A stretch of 64,000 nt of DNA, from positions 1,054,001 to 1,118,000 of the forward strand of contig NC_051139.1 of the NCBI RefSeq assembly GCF_014839805.1. Reading direction: 5' to 3'. The translations under genes and the position numbers were made by a program. Numbering within the stretch: position 1 is the first letter of the stretch; the number at the start of each line of letters is the position of its first letter. A model generated the notes under the pieces. That model was not told the DNA's origin. It saw nothing but the letters and a program-made list of their open reading frames with translations, and did no database searches. This document shows positions 35,798 to 46,891 of this stretch, piece by piece. The DNA is from Manduca sexta (Eukaryota; Arthropoda; Insecta; Lepidoptera; Sphingidae).

Positions 35798-38699
35798 TTA
35801 AAAGGCAACGTGACATTACAGCGGATAATTAATTTTAATGTCCTTTCAGTTACGGGTGGCTGTTTTTTCAGCATTTAAATAAGCTGGTAACTTCAGAAGC
35901 ACATTTTAAAATTACTAATGGCTTATTTTACTACCAACCCTCCCAGTAATAGGTTTGACCTCGAGACAAAATATCTAATTTTAAAATTCTTTTGTCTTTA
36001 CAAAACATCTTTCATGAAATATAAAACTGAGAAAATACAGTACGACAACATAACCGATTAAGATTTTATATATATTTAATTTCATACTACCGAATATCTT
36101 TATTATTGCTTGGGCTAGTCGTTTTGTTACCTCTATTTAATTATAAAAGGCTAAAACGATTTTGATAGAATTTTCATAATAAATATAATACATAATTACA
36201 AATATGATCGACATATTTTACCATAAGGACTATTTCGCGAACAAAGCTTGAGCGAATTTGAAAAACTTAAATAACCGTAGTATAATTGCGTAAACACACA
36301 GCTGGATGTTTAGTTTATAGCGTCGCTTGTAGAGGGGCTAGCAGCGATTAAATGCGGGTAGAAGGTAAACATCTTCCCGTTGTTGACACGCGCCGTTTGG
36401 GACGCCCGCTGCGACTCCGGACTGAAGCCATTTAGTTATAACGTTATTTTATTTAGTTTTAGGAGCGATTTTTAAATGTTTAGAAATAACATTTAAAAAA
36501 ATTATAACCTGACTGAGTAGAACGACAAAAAATGTATTTCATCTATCGGACTGTATATTTTTGTTGGTATTGTATTTAATATACTACGAATAAGATTTTA
36601 ATGATTAACATTATATTTTTTCGGTGCATTTATTTTGATTAATAATGCAAAAAATCAATGATCTAAATTATTTCTGATCGACGTACTCTATTTTATTATC
36701 GCAATTTTATTATACGGCAAGATGACCTCGCCACCATTGCACTTAAGGATAGGTAGAGTGAGGTCCAGATAGATTCTCAGCTGTTGAGAGATGTTTCTCC
36801 CTCGCCAGTCGTCATCTGGTGGCCTTGAGATTATTTGAAGTATAATTGAGTATTATGAGACTTAACATCTGATTAAGGCTATGTTTATATCATCACGTTC
36901 AAGAATTGGGTAGTTCACTACTTGTTTAAAAACATATTTACAAAAAATGTATATCATCCAAAATATACGGGAAAAAGAATTCTCAAACCAGGTAATAATA
37001 AATAAGTCGCTGTGAAATGTGGTTAAAGGTGTAGATGTCAATAACTCAATAACTGTAATAGCAAACTGTGACGTCACCGGCCATAACGCTGCGAGGACGA
37101 GAAAGAGAAAACGCGACTAGCCCACATCGCTCCCACTTTTGCTCACAACAATATTTGAAATACGAATATCTTTATTTTCAATTTTTATTAATTACATAGA
37201 AGAATTTCTGTTTAGTATTATTTTCTATTACATATAAATAATGTACAGAGTCAAACATAGGCAACTACCCTCTCAAGGATTCTGGTTCTTTTTACTATCA
37301 GTTAAACTGCGTATCTTCTTATTTGTAAAAACTTAGTCTGGCATTGTAAATTTGATATTTTATCTCCCACTCCGAAACGTTAAAAACATAAAACGGGGTC
37401 AAACGCTAGTATTTGTTGGTCTCGTGTAAGTTTAAAGCTCGTAAGCTCTGAGTTAAAAGTTTTCGTCGTTGTATTAAAATATGTTAAGTGGTTTGTACGT
37501 GAAATTTATTTTTTTATCAAAATATAACTGAAATGTAAGTTCGCGTGTAGTTTGTTATCCATGTAATTAAGTTCATGTTTTTGGTTATGCGGCCTGACAG
37601 GTTTAGTTGCAGAGGCGTGGTTTAAGGCTATGTAAATGTATATTATTCTCCATAATTTAAATTAGGAATATTTAAATATAATTATTCTACAGCATTATTT
37701 ATTAATGATATTTTTTTTTATTCGTTTTGACTCATCATTTTATAAATACTACTATGAGTGATAAATGATAATGGTCAAATACAATTTTCGGCCACAAAAT
37801 AAATGTATCAATCCAGAACTATATTTATAATCATGACTTCGATGTTATGCTTTCTGAATCATCCAGTCAATCCTGTTATTTTATCTTGATAATCATAAAA
37901 TATATTCTGTAAATATCTCATATTAAAAAATAATATTTAACTACTCTAATGTCCCCTCATATTAAAATGATATTTAGCTACACTAAACGCATAATACCGC
38001 ATGTGAACAAACTCAGATCCTCAGCGCACGGCCACAAGTGCCCTTTGAACCGTTGGCGGACCAGTTGTCTCACTTCAGAGGTCTGATTAATTGGACCCGT
38101 GATTGCATGCTACGTACATATTCGTACGCTTGTTACTTGCTACGTGTTTGCTTTAATTATTCCGGTGTACTGTCGAGTGCAGTATATTCACGCCTTTACT
38201 GGAAGGGTGGGCAGAGGTGCAATTATGAAAACTTTAATGTACTCGACAGACGTAATTGCTTTATGCATATTCACATAATATTTTTAAATTTTGAAAAGCT
38301 TTCACATTCATTTCTCGACGTAGGAATCAAATCGATACTTGTATGTAGACGCAAAAGTAAATAATTAAATCACCAGACTAATGGCAATATAAATAAATGA
38401 AAAATATGTAATTATATTTAATTAAGTTGTTGTACTACGGTTTGGTAGTTATATATACAGAAACATTAAATTAAGTGCATGACTCGTACCCGACTGTACT
38501 TGTTTGCTCTGCTAATTACCTTCAAGACAAAGCGATGAACTTTAATGAGTGACGTCTAGCGCTCTCGAGCGTTTATGCAAACATGTGCTTTGATTAAGGT
38601 GTTTATAGAGGTGAGAATGGGTTCAGCGATTCGACCTTTACATTATCTAATTGATAAGGATACTGAAAAATCTAGGACTCGTACGCGAGAGCCTGAGTG

Positions 38700-38842
38700 G
38701 GGGAGTTCGCATTGTCCAGAAAAAAAAACATTCCAATGTTCTGGGATAGGAAATTGTGTTCAATATAGCGATATGCTCGCACACTATCACATCATGGGAC
38801 AAAGCAAGCTTGAAAATGCCCGCCTGTACCTACTCGGGGAAT
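38700..38842 (+). mobile_element. SINE body fragment
   Basis: ATAGCGATATGCTCGCACAC then TATCACATCATGGGACAAAG and GCCCGCCTGTACCTACTCGG follow the same order as the body and tail of the SINE at 61696-61925. The tRNA-like head is missing or decayed. The open frame 38575-38844 across it is incidental. Confidence 0.5.
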
Positions 38843-40570
38843 GACTGCGTGGAATACACTCAATGGCACGAGAATCTAACCCAAATACTTATCGAAATCT
38901 AAACGTTTTAAAAACATCCATTTTAAGAATTGCCCTGATCCGCTGGGTCCCCGGGAGGCTATATTTCATTGGAACTCCTTTGTGGGCCGTATCAACCGCG
39001 TTCCTTACATCAAAGGCTATCGGGGCTCAGGGTTGCGTCCATCGCGATAACATGATGAAGGGTCCGAGGAATTTAGCGAATTGTGGATGTAATTAAAGGT
39101 TCTGAATTACTTATTACATAAAACAAGCTATATTTCTCATATATTAAAATATAAATACGATATATTACGAAGATTTTAAGATGGTAGAAGTAAAACGGAA
39201 AAATCGGTAAAAAAACATTGGTCGGTTTGTCAAACATTGTCTTGGAGTAAGACATAATTTATCTTTTTATAAATGTACAGTTAATTTTTTATAAATAATC
39301 ATCGATGCTTATCAAGCCGCGTGCAAAACCTAGGTAGTTATTTTATTGCATGAACTAGGAATATAGTGTAGTGTCATGCAATACCTTATTTTCGTATGAT
39401 AAGTGACTTACTTACTGACTGACTTATTGGCGGACAAGCTTGCAAGCAAACGGACGTTCAGCTAGGTAAGCGGGTTTGTAAATAAACCCCACACATACAC
39501 CGATCAGCCACATCCCCACCCAACCAACCAACCACCTAAATAATCACTCAATAAATTAGTAGGTGGTGAGTAGAAGTCAGCGTGAAGTGTGTAAGGGTAT
39601 AGCAGAGACGTAAAAGTTCACAGATAGTTCACACAGTATATTTCTTATCTATTTTTCTCAGTGTCATATTACCGTGATGCACCTACCATGATTACGAGTA
39701 TATCTGCACCACTCTAAGGTTGATTGGTAGAGAATGCTTATTGCATTAAGTCCGCCTGTGTACATTTATATATTAAGTGCAATAATTAAATATATTGTTC
39801 AACTAAGAAGAAAAAGTCCGAACTAAAATCACCTCCAGCACCACAACAACGACGACGAGGAACTTTAAAGCAAATGCTTACCATCAGACGATTAGGAACT
39901 GTAATACCAGACAAACATCCCAGTCAATTGTAAACAGTAAATTCATCACTTCAGATAAGAAAAAAACCATTCGAAATGCAAACTCATTCGTATCCATTGG
40001 CTGTTTAGTTTAGCGTCTAGACGTTGTATCAGACGGGAGTGTTTGCATAGAGGGGACTGGCGGTATCTAAATTTTAATAACGGCGTGTGTTCACGCGGTT
40101 TAATACTCCGTTAATATTATATGTAAACGGTGGTGATATAAAATTTCAAATTATGTCTTTAATATGGAGTTAGATACGGAAGTCGACATTATTACAACTT
40201 GTATCTATTCTTTATTTGGAAGGTAGTTTAAAAATGTTCTTAAAAATATCAATGTATATAAAAATTTAAAAAAAAATCAGCTCTGATGGTGGACACAAGC
40301 AATACTGCTTTCTACATTTGGCCTCTGAGCCAACGGCCAATTAAGTACTTCTGGAGATGTTGGTTGGGGCTCGTTGATATCATTGTAGAATATTTTAGAG
40401 TCAACTCGTGTTATCGTTCTTGTTTTTGCTTTGCTTTACCATTACCGAGCCACACTAATATAAAAATCTTATGTCGAGAATCATGATTATTTCTAAGGCA
40501 TTTTGTAATATCTAAACTCGTAACAAATATTAGTAAAATGACACAATTGTTATAATATAGTCACTGGTGT

Positions 40571-41070
40571 NNNNNNNNNNNNNNNNNNNNNNNNNNNNNN
40601 NNNNNNNNNNNNNNNNNNNNNNNNNNNNNNNNNNNNNNNNNNNNNNNNNNNNNNNNNNNNNNNNNNNNNNNNNNNNNNNNNNNNNNNNNNNNNNNNNNNN
40701 NNNNNNNNNNNNNNNNNNNNNNNNNNNNNNNNNNNNNNNNNNNNNNNNNNNNNNNNNNNNNNNNNNNNNNNNNNNNNNNNNNNNNNNNNNNNNNNNNNNN
40801 NNNNNNNNNNNNNNNNNNNNNNNNNNNNNNNNNNNNNNNNNNNNNNNNNNNNNNNNNNNNNNNNNNNNNNNNNNNNNNNNNNNNNNNNNNNNNNNNNNNN
40901 NNNNNNNNNNNNNNNNNNNNNNNNNNNNNNNNNNNNNNNNNNNNNNNNNNNNNNNNNNNNNNNNNNNNNNNNNNNNNNNNNNNNNNNNNNNNNNNNNNNN
41001 NNNNNNNNNNNNNNNNNNNNNNNNNNNNNNNNNNNNNNNNNNNNNNNNNNNNNNNNNNNNNNNNNNNNNN
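40571..41070. other. Assembly gap (500 N)
   Basis: Exactly 500 N, a conventional placeholder length, so the true size is unknown. It hides the 5' end of the R1-clade LINE that emerges on its right side. Any open frame drawn across it is meaningless. Confidence 0.99.
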
Positions 41071-42004
41071 AAAAATAGAAAAGGAACTGATGGATAAGTT
41101 AAAGGAGCACTCAAGCCTCCTCATAGAAAACAAAAAGGAAATTGAAAAATTAACGAAGAAATGAAGAGACACAGGGAGGAAGCGCACGTCCAAAACATAT
41201 GCGAGTGTCGCAGCCGGTCCACACAGTGAAACCACCGAGTGCAACAACGGCGTTACACTCCATAGTGGTAACATCTAAAGACGACCAGGATACAGGAGAC
41301 AAAGTGATTGAACGGATAAGGAAAGTGGTGAACGCGAAGAAGAAGGGATAAAGATAGATAAGATCAGGAAAGCAAAAGAAAGAAAAGTAATTATAGGATT
41401 TCACGGACAAAAGAAGAATTAAGGAAGGTGAAACAGAAAATAGTGAAAGCAGGACACGAACTTACCGTAGAAGAGATGACGAACAAAAAGACCGCTTGTA
41501 GTCATGAAGGACGTGCTAAACTTCCACACCGATGACGAAGTAATCAGCGCCCTGAAGCTACAGAACAAAACATACTAGGGAAAATAGACACCAATAAAAT
41601 GAGGATGGAAGTCAAATATAGGAAAAGGACGAGGAACCCATTAATGTCTCACTTTGTGCTCAAAGTCTCACCGGAAGTGTGGCAAACACTCACAGAGGCC
41701 GGCGCGGTGCATATAGACATCCAGCGGATCCGGGTTGCGGACCAATCGCCCATAGTCCAATGCACGAAATGCTTGGGCTTTGGACACGGAAGAAAGTTCT
41801 GCAAAGCGACGCTGGATGTCTGTAGTCACTGCGGAGGGCCACATGAGAACCGAATGCGCGGACTGGCTGGCAGCTGTGGCGCCAACATGCTGCAACTGCG
41901 TGAAGGCCAAAATCGACGACGCAAACCATAATGCATTCAGCCAAGAATGTCCGGTATGGAGGAGGTGGGACACCATAGCTAGATCTTCGGTGAACTATTG
42001 TTAA
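41071..42004 (+). pseudogene. R1-clade LINE ORF1 (gag-like) with zinc knuckles
   Basis: This is a broken gag-like ORF1 that would bind LINE RNA and target it to the nucleus or telomere. The first visible part is a charged coiled-coil-like segment (KEHSSLLIENKKEIEKL), then TYASVA. The stretch 41599-41850 gives EVKYRKRTRNPLMSHFVLKV and the first knuckle CTKCLGFGHGRKFC (CX2CX4HX4C). The frame shifts near 41843, then the second knuckle (CSHCGGPH|MRTEC, CX2CX3HX4C) continues to a third (CNCVKAKIDDANH...C) and a stop at 42002-42004. At least five frame breaks occur between 41150 and 41845. The N-terminus is lost in the assembly gap. Confidence 0.82.
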
Positions 42005-42013
42005 GGTGGTCCC

Positions 42014-42740
42014 ATGCGCCAACGGCTCAATAGAAGATCCAACCGCAAACAACTCATGTGGCGGCGCAGGCCAACCTCAAAGGAAGGCGCTCGCCACTCA
42101 GGAACTAATAATGTTGGCAGCGAAAGGAGGCTGGCCTTCGCTCTCATGCAAGAACCGTATGTAGGAGCATCGGGTCGGGTGAAAGATTACAGGACCGCCA
42201 GGATCTTCCAGTGCGCTGAAAGGGAGGGTGAGCGGGTCAAGGCAGCCATCGCGGTCTTCGATGACCGGGTGGATGCCTTCATCTGCCCGGAATTCACTAC
42301 AACAAACATAGTTGTGGTGAAAATCCGAACCGGCGCCTGGGAGGTTGTGGCGGTCTCCTTCTACTTCGAACCGGACCAACCACTTGACGGATACCTCGAA
42401 CACCTGAGGAAGATTGGCCAAAGGTTGGGATCGCAAAAAATGATAGTGGGTGGTGATGCTAATGCCAAAAGCCTGTGGTGGAGTCGAGAGGCCGATCGGA
42501 GGCGAGATGGTGTCCGACTGGCTGGACGAGACTGGGCTCCAGAGTACTGAACGAAGGCAATATGCCGACCTTCTTTACTGTAAGAGGAGGAAGGGTCTAC
42601 TCCAGCCAGGTGGATATCACCGCGTGCTCGACCGACCTATTGGACAAAATAGAAGACTGGAAGGTGGAGGAGGACTGGTGAGCTCGGACCACAATACCAT
42701 CACGTGGAAAATCAATTTAGGAAAAGTAAAAGCATAAAAA
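42014..42740 (+). pseudogene. R1-clade LINE ORF2, endonuclease domain
   Basis: This is the APE-type endonuclease that cuts the target. The ATG at 42014 lies 9 bp after the ORF1 stop. Landmarks are RRLAFALMQEPYVG, AVSFYFEPDQPL and GGDANAKS (catalytic Asp/Asn motif). After shifts near 42120 and 42470-42550 the sequence goes on with SDWLDETGL, the VDITACS motif and SSDHNTITWKI, which supplies the terminal Asp-His pair. In TRAS/SART elements this domain recognises telomeric repeats. No single frame covers the domain. Confidence 0.8.
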
Positions 42741-44787
42741 TAAACACAACAACAAGAATATATAATACCAGGAAAGTTAATTGGACGGAATTTAAAGAAA
42801 AATTTAAGCAACTTGCAGAAGAAAATGAGATCAATAAGAATGAGATAGAAAAGATAGAAGACAAAACAGAATTAGACAAGTATGTAGAAAAATACACAAA
42901 AATAATAGTAAAACATGCGATAGTACAATACCTAAAATAAAAAATAAAAAATACTTACCATACCGTGGTGGACCGAAGAACTCACCAGGCTGAAGAAAGA
43001 AACTACCACCAAGAATAGAAGAGTCCGTTGCGCAGCACCAGTTAGACGACAGAAGGTCGTCGAAGAATACCCTAGAAGCGAAGGAAAAATATGAAATGGA
43101 GGCTAAAATGCACAGAGTAAGAGTTGGAAGGAATTCTGCGGGAAGCAGGAAAAGAGGGAATGTGGGATGGAATTTATAGGGCTTTGGGTAGGGTAACAAA
43201 GCGACAGATAGCCCAACCGCTGATCAAGGGCGATACAGTCTTAAATGCAACGGAGTCGACAATATTAATTGCCGAAACCTTTTACCCGGAAGACTCAGCA
43301 GCGGAAGATAACGCAGAACACCAGCGTGCTAGAGAACGAGCCGGACGGGTGAACGATTGGGTTCATGCTGAGAAACATGACCCTCCGTTCACCATCCACG
43401 AGCTCGAGCAAACACTGAGGAGTTTCAACCCTAAGAAGGCCCCGGGGTCGGATGGCCTTACGTCGGACGTCTGCACGCAAGCGATCACTGTGGATTCGAT
43501 GTCCTTCCTATCACTGGCAAACAAATGCCTAGAGTTGGCGTACTTCCCCAGGATCTGGAAAGAAGCAACGGTCATTATACTTAAGAAGCCGGGGAAGGAC
43601 AACTACAATACGGCCAAGTCGTACAGACCCATAGGCTTGTTGCCAGTGATGGGGAAGATCTTCGAAAAAATGGTGGTGGGCAGGTTGAAGTGGCACATTC
43701 TTCCCAACATCAGCGCCAGCCAATACGGATTCATGCCACAAAGGGGCACGGAGGACTCCCTCTATGTCCTGGTGAAACATATTAGGCAAAAATTAATAAT
43801 GAAAAAATTGTGATAGTGATATCCCTGGACATAGAGGGAGCATTCGATAGCGCCTGGTGGCCCGCTATAAAGAACCGGCTGGCGGAAGAACAGTGCCCCG
43901 TCAACCTGCGAAGGGTGATCGCGAGCTACTTGGACGACCGACTGGTCAGGGTCAGGTATGCCGGTACGGAGATCGCGAGGAGGACCAGCAAAGGCTGCGT
44001 GCAAGGGTCGATCGGGGGACCGATTCTGTGGAACCTCCTCCTTGATCCCTTATTAAAGGGACTCGAGCGCCGGGGCGACTACTGTCAGGCGTTTGCTGAT
44101 GATATCGTCCTGGTGTTCGATGGGGACTCCACGGAGTCGGTCCAGCGACAGGCTAATGATGCACTTGCCTACGTGCAGGATTGGGGAGTTCGTAACAAGC
44201 TGAAATTCGCACCTCACAAAACAAAAGCGATGGTTGTGACCAAAAAGCTCAAGTACGACTCGCCGATCCTGCGCATGGGAGAGGTCGAAGTAGGTCTCAA
44301 AGAGATCAAAGTACTCGGCGTTACCATTGACGAGGGGCTCACATTCAAGGCCCATATCACCGCGGCCTGCCGGAAGGCAATGGCCTTCTACACAAAATTG
44401 GCCACGGCTGCTAGGGTGCAGTGGGGCTTGGGGCCTCAAATCATCCGGACGCTGTATGTTGCGGTCGTTGAGCCTACCGTGCTGTATGCGTCCAGCGTGT
44501 GGGCGCCGGCGTCCAATAAAGTATACGTCAAGAAACAGCTCGACAGCCTGCAGCGAAGTTTCGCACAGAAGCTGACGAGGGCCTACAGGACCACATCGTT
44601 AAACTCGGCTCTGCTGCTCTCGGGACTCCTACCATTGGATATAAGAGTGCGAGAAACCGCACTCTTATACGAAACCAAGAAGGGGTACTCATCGAGGGTA
44701 GCGGGAGACAGAGAGGTGGAGGTTCCTGTGGCCTTCGCCAGCTTGGACCATCCGGCGAGACGGAGGACCGTAAGGCTCAATTACTGA
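42741..44787 (+). pseudogene. R1-clade LINE ORF2, reverse transcriptase domain
   Basis: A linker with several frame breaks (42741-43123; PWWTEELTRLK near 42962) leads to the RT. The stretch 43124-43800 has APGSDGLTSD, SYRPIGLLPVMGK and QYGFMPQRGTEDSLY. A shift near 43800 moves to the frame starting 43810, with motif A ISLDIEGAFDSAWW, motif B CVQGSIGGPILWN and motif C AFADDIVLV. NKLKFAPHKTKAM and LGVTIDEGLTFK follow. All catalytic aspartates remain. The frame ends at 44787 by a shift near 44780. Many GC-rich codons contrast with the AT-rich surroundings, as in other R1-clade LINEs. Confidence 0.92.
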
Positions 44788-45240
44788 CGGACGGTGCAGA
44801 TGTGGCCCAGCATGCTGCCGGCAGTTGTAGTATATACACTGACGGCAGCAAAATAGAGGAAAGGTCGGAGCCTCTCTCCATCTGGGAGGGAGAGGCCGAG
44901 ACCAGAATCAAGAAACTAAAGCTGGCGCCGTACTGCACCGTGTATCAGGCGGAGCTGCTGGCCCTCAAGTATGCGGTGGATGAGGCCCTAAGCGCCAAGG
45001 CACCCCGGTGTAGCATCTTTTGCGACTCGAGGGCGGCCCTCGAAACAGTCACCAGAGGAGACTCCCTCCATCCTATTGCGTTCGAAATAAACAAAAAACT
45101 AATAACTAACGAACGCAACAAAATAATACAGTTATTTTGGGTCAAAGCGCATGTAGGGTTGGGGGAATGAGAGGGCCGACCGGCTCGCGAAGGATGCTGC
45201 ACTGAAAATGAAGACCAGGCCGAATTACGACCGGTGCCCG
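44788..45240 (+). pseudogene. R1-clade LINE ORF2, RNase H domain
   Basis: The frame from about 44790 reads TDGADVAQHAAGSCSIYTDG and then the RNase H catalytic set: Asp in YTDGSK, Glu in YQAELLALKYA, Asp in FCDSRAALE, and KAHVG. A one-base change at about 45165 breaks the frame just before the expected NERADRLAK motif, which is still readable as ADRLAKDAALKMKTRP in another frame. RNase H domains are characteristic of R1/LOA/I-type LINEs and would degrade RNA in the RNA-DNA hybrid. Confidence 0.85.
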
Positions 45241-45343
45241 ATTTCATTCGTCAAGCGACAGATCAGACGAGTCGATTGACGAATGGAATCGGAGGTATAC
45301 ATCCGGAGACCGCGTCGGTCACGAAGATGTTTTCCCGGATGCT

Positions 45344-45682
45344 GTGACAGCACACCGGATTGTAATGAAAATAACTCCTGATCCAATCACCACCCAAGTG
45401 TTTACGGGACACGGCGGGTTCTCTGAGTACCTGAAACGTTTCAGGTGCAAGGAGAGCGCGGCGTGTCCTTGCGACTCAGAACAGGAAGAAACAGTCCTGC
45501 ATATCCTCGCGGAATGCCCAATATATCAACGCGAAAGACACGAAATAGAGTGTGAAATAGGCTTGGAAATTAAAAAAGAAAATATACACTTAATTATAAG
45601 AGACAAGGAAATGGGACATAAATTTATAAAATATTGCAAACAAATAGCACGTAAGGTAATAAACAAGAATAGCAATAAGTGA
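45344..45682 (+). pseudogene. R1-clade LINE ORF2, C-terminal zinc finger
   Basis: The frame reads GHGGFSEYLKRFRCKESAAC then PCDSEQEETVLHILAECP. This gives a Cys-Cys-His-Cys finger conserved at the ORF2 C-terminus of this clade, before a Lys-rich tail and TGA at 45680. It is joined to RNase H through another break near 45270. Confidence 0.82.
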
Positions 45683-45921
45683 ACAATTACTTATAATAAA
45701 ATATAAGGTTATATATATATAGTAATAAGAAACAAAAGTAAGAAATTATGTACCTAATAATAAGATCTAGAAATGCGTAGAAAAACCATATATAGAGTAG
45801 TAGTGTAAAGTAAGCATATATAAATAAATATATAAAAAGAAAAGTAAATGAACAAAATAACAAATATAACAATAAAACATATAAAATCTCTGGTTCTGCC
45901 AGGGAACGATAAATAAAAAAA
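45683..45921 (+). other. R1-clade LINE 3' UTR and A-rich end
   Basis: 239 bp of very AT-rich sequence, then TCTCTGGTTCTGCCAGGGAA and CGATAAATAAAAAAA. The last A run (45915-45921) touches CCTAACC. Confidence 0.75.
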
Positions 45922-46634
45922 CCTAACCCTGGCCTACAGCTGGCCTAGCCTGGCCTGGGCCTGAAGCCTGAGCTGAGGCCTGAGCCGCAGGCCTGAGGCC
46001 TGGGCCTGAGGCCTGAGGCCTGGGGCCTGGGCCTGGGCCACAGGCCTGGGCCTGGGCTAAGGCCTGGGCCTGAGGCCTGGGCCTGGGCCAGGCCTGAGGC
46101 CTGGGCCTGAGGCCTGAGGCCTGGAGGCCTGGAGGCCTGGGCCTGGGCCACAGGCCTGAGGCCTGGGCTGGGCCTGAGGCCTGGGCCCTGGAGGCCTGAG
46201 CCTGAGGCCTGGGCCTGAGGCCTGGGCCCTGGGCCTGGGCCTGAGGCCTGGGCCTGGGCCTAGGCCTGGGGCCTGAGGCCTGGGCCTGAGGCCTGAGGCC
46301 TGGGCCTGGGCCTGGGCTGAGGCCTGGGGAGGCCTGGGCTGAGGCCGCAGGCCTGAGCCTAGGCCTGAGGCCTGAGGCCTGGGCCTGGGCCTGAGGCCTG
46401 GGCCTGGAGCCTGGGCCTGAAGCCTGAGCCTGAGGCCTGGAAGGCCTGAGGCCTGAAGCCCCCTGGGCTGGAGCCCGAGGCCTGGGCCTGGGCCTGAAGC
46501 CTGGAGGCCTGAGGCCTGAGGCCTGAGGCCTGAGGCCTGAGCCTGGGCCTGGGCCTGGGCCTGAGGCCTGGGCCTGAGGCCTGGGCCTGGGCCTGGGCCT
46601 GGGCCTGAGGCCTGGGCCTGGGGCCTGGAGGCCT
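45922..46634 (+). repeat. CCTGGG/CCTGAG hexamer satellite
   Basis: About 700 bp of degenerate hexamers, mostly CCTGGG and CCTGAG in irregular order (reading GGCCTGGGCCTGAGGCCTG). Occasional 1-2 bp slips change the phase. It begins with CCTAACC directly after the LINE A run and passes into CCTAAA units around 46635. Open frames here (for example 45945-46151 minus) are products of the repeat. Confidence 0.93.
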
Positions 46635-46891
46635 GGGCCTAAACCTAAACCTAAACCTAGGCCTAAGCCTAAGCCTAAACCTAAGCCTAAACCTAAACCT
46701 AAACCTAAACCTAAACCTAAACCTAAACCTAAACCTAAACCTAAACCTAAACCTAAACCCTAAACCTAACCCTAAACCTAAACCTAAACCTAAACCTAAA
46801 CCTAAACCTAAACCTAAACCTAAACCTAAACCTAAACCTAAACCTAAACCTAAACCCTAAACCTAAACCTAAACCTAAACCTAAACCTAAA
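46635..46891 (+). repeat. CCTAAA hexamer array (TTTAGG on minus strand)
   Basis: About 43 units of CCTAAA, with CCTAAG and CCTAGG variants at the left junction and single-base slips to CCCTAAA and CCTAACC near 46756-46776. It is close to the insect telomere pentamer CCTAA/TTAGG but one base longer. It is interstitial here: ordinary sequence lies on both sides. Confidence 0.92.

Larger units (their letters stand above)
33526..40570. other. AT-rich stretch with scattered repeat fragments, no gene seen
   Basis: It contains two SINE pieces and an (AAAT)n run that are listed separately, plus a YY1-like GCCGCCATTTT at 34911-34921. The open frames in this interval, up to about 108 codons, show no domains and use ordinary AT-rich sequence. 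The interval ends at the assembly gap. Confidence 0.5.
41071..45921 (+). mobile_element. R1-clade LINE (TRAS/SART-like), 5' end in gap
   Basis: It holds, in order, an ORF1 with three zinc knuckles, an APE-type endonuclease, RT, RNase H and a CCHC C-terminal finger: the R1-clade architecture. The RT wording (QGSIGGPILWN, FADD, GVRNKLKFAPHKT) and ORF1 wording (NPLMSHFVLKVSPEVWQ, IVQCTKCLGFGHG) are close to TRAS/SART, which insert in insect telomeric repeats. The 3' end is A-rich (45911-45921) and immediately followed by CCTAACC and a CCTRRR hexamer array. At least ten frame breaks interrupt the ORFs, yet the protein wording between breaks is well kept. Confidence 0.88.

Noticed and set aside
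38575..38844. 89-codon frame
   Set aside because: Much of it is a SINE body fragment.
40530..41274. Open frames of up to 237 codons across 40571-41070
   Set aside because: They consist of N-derived unknown residues. This is an assembly gap.
42098..44780. Several minus-strand frames of 60-130 codons over the R1-clade LINE
   Set aside because: Antisense shadows of GC-rich endonuclease and RT coding sequence.
46635..46891. A true chromosome end (telomere)
   Set aside because: The unit is a hexamer rather than TTAGG, the array is only about 260 bp, and ordinary sequence continues for 16 kb beyond it. At most an interstitial telomere-like block.
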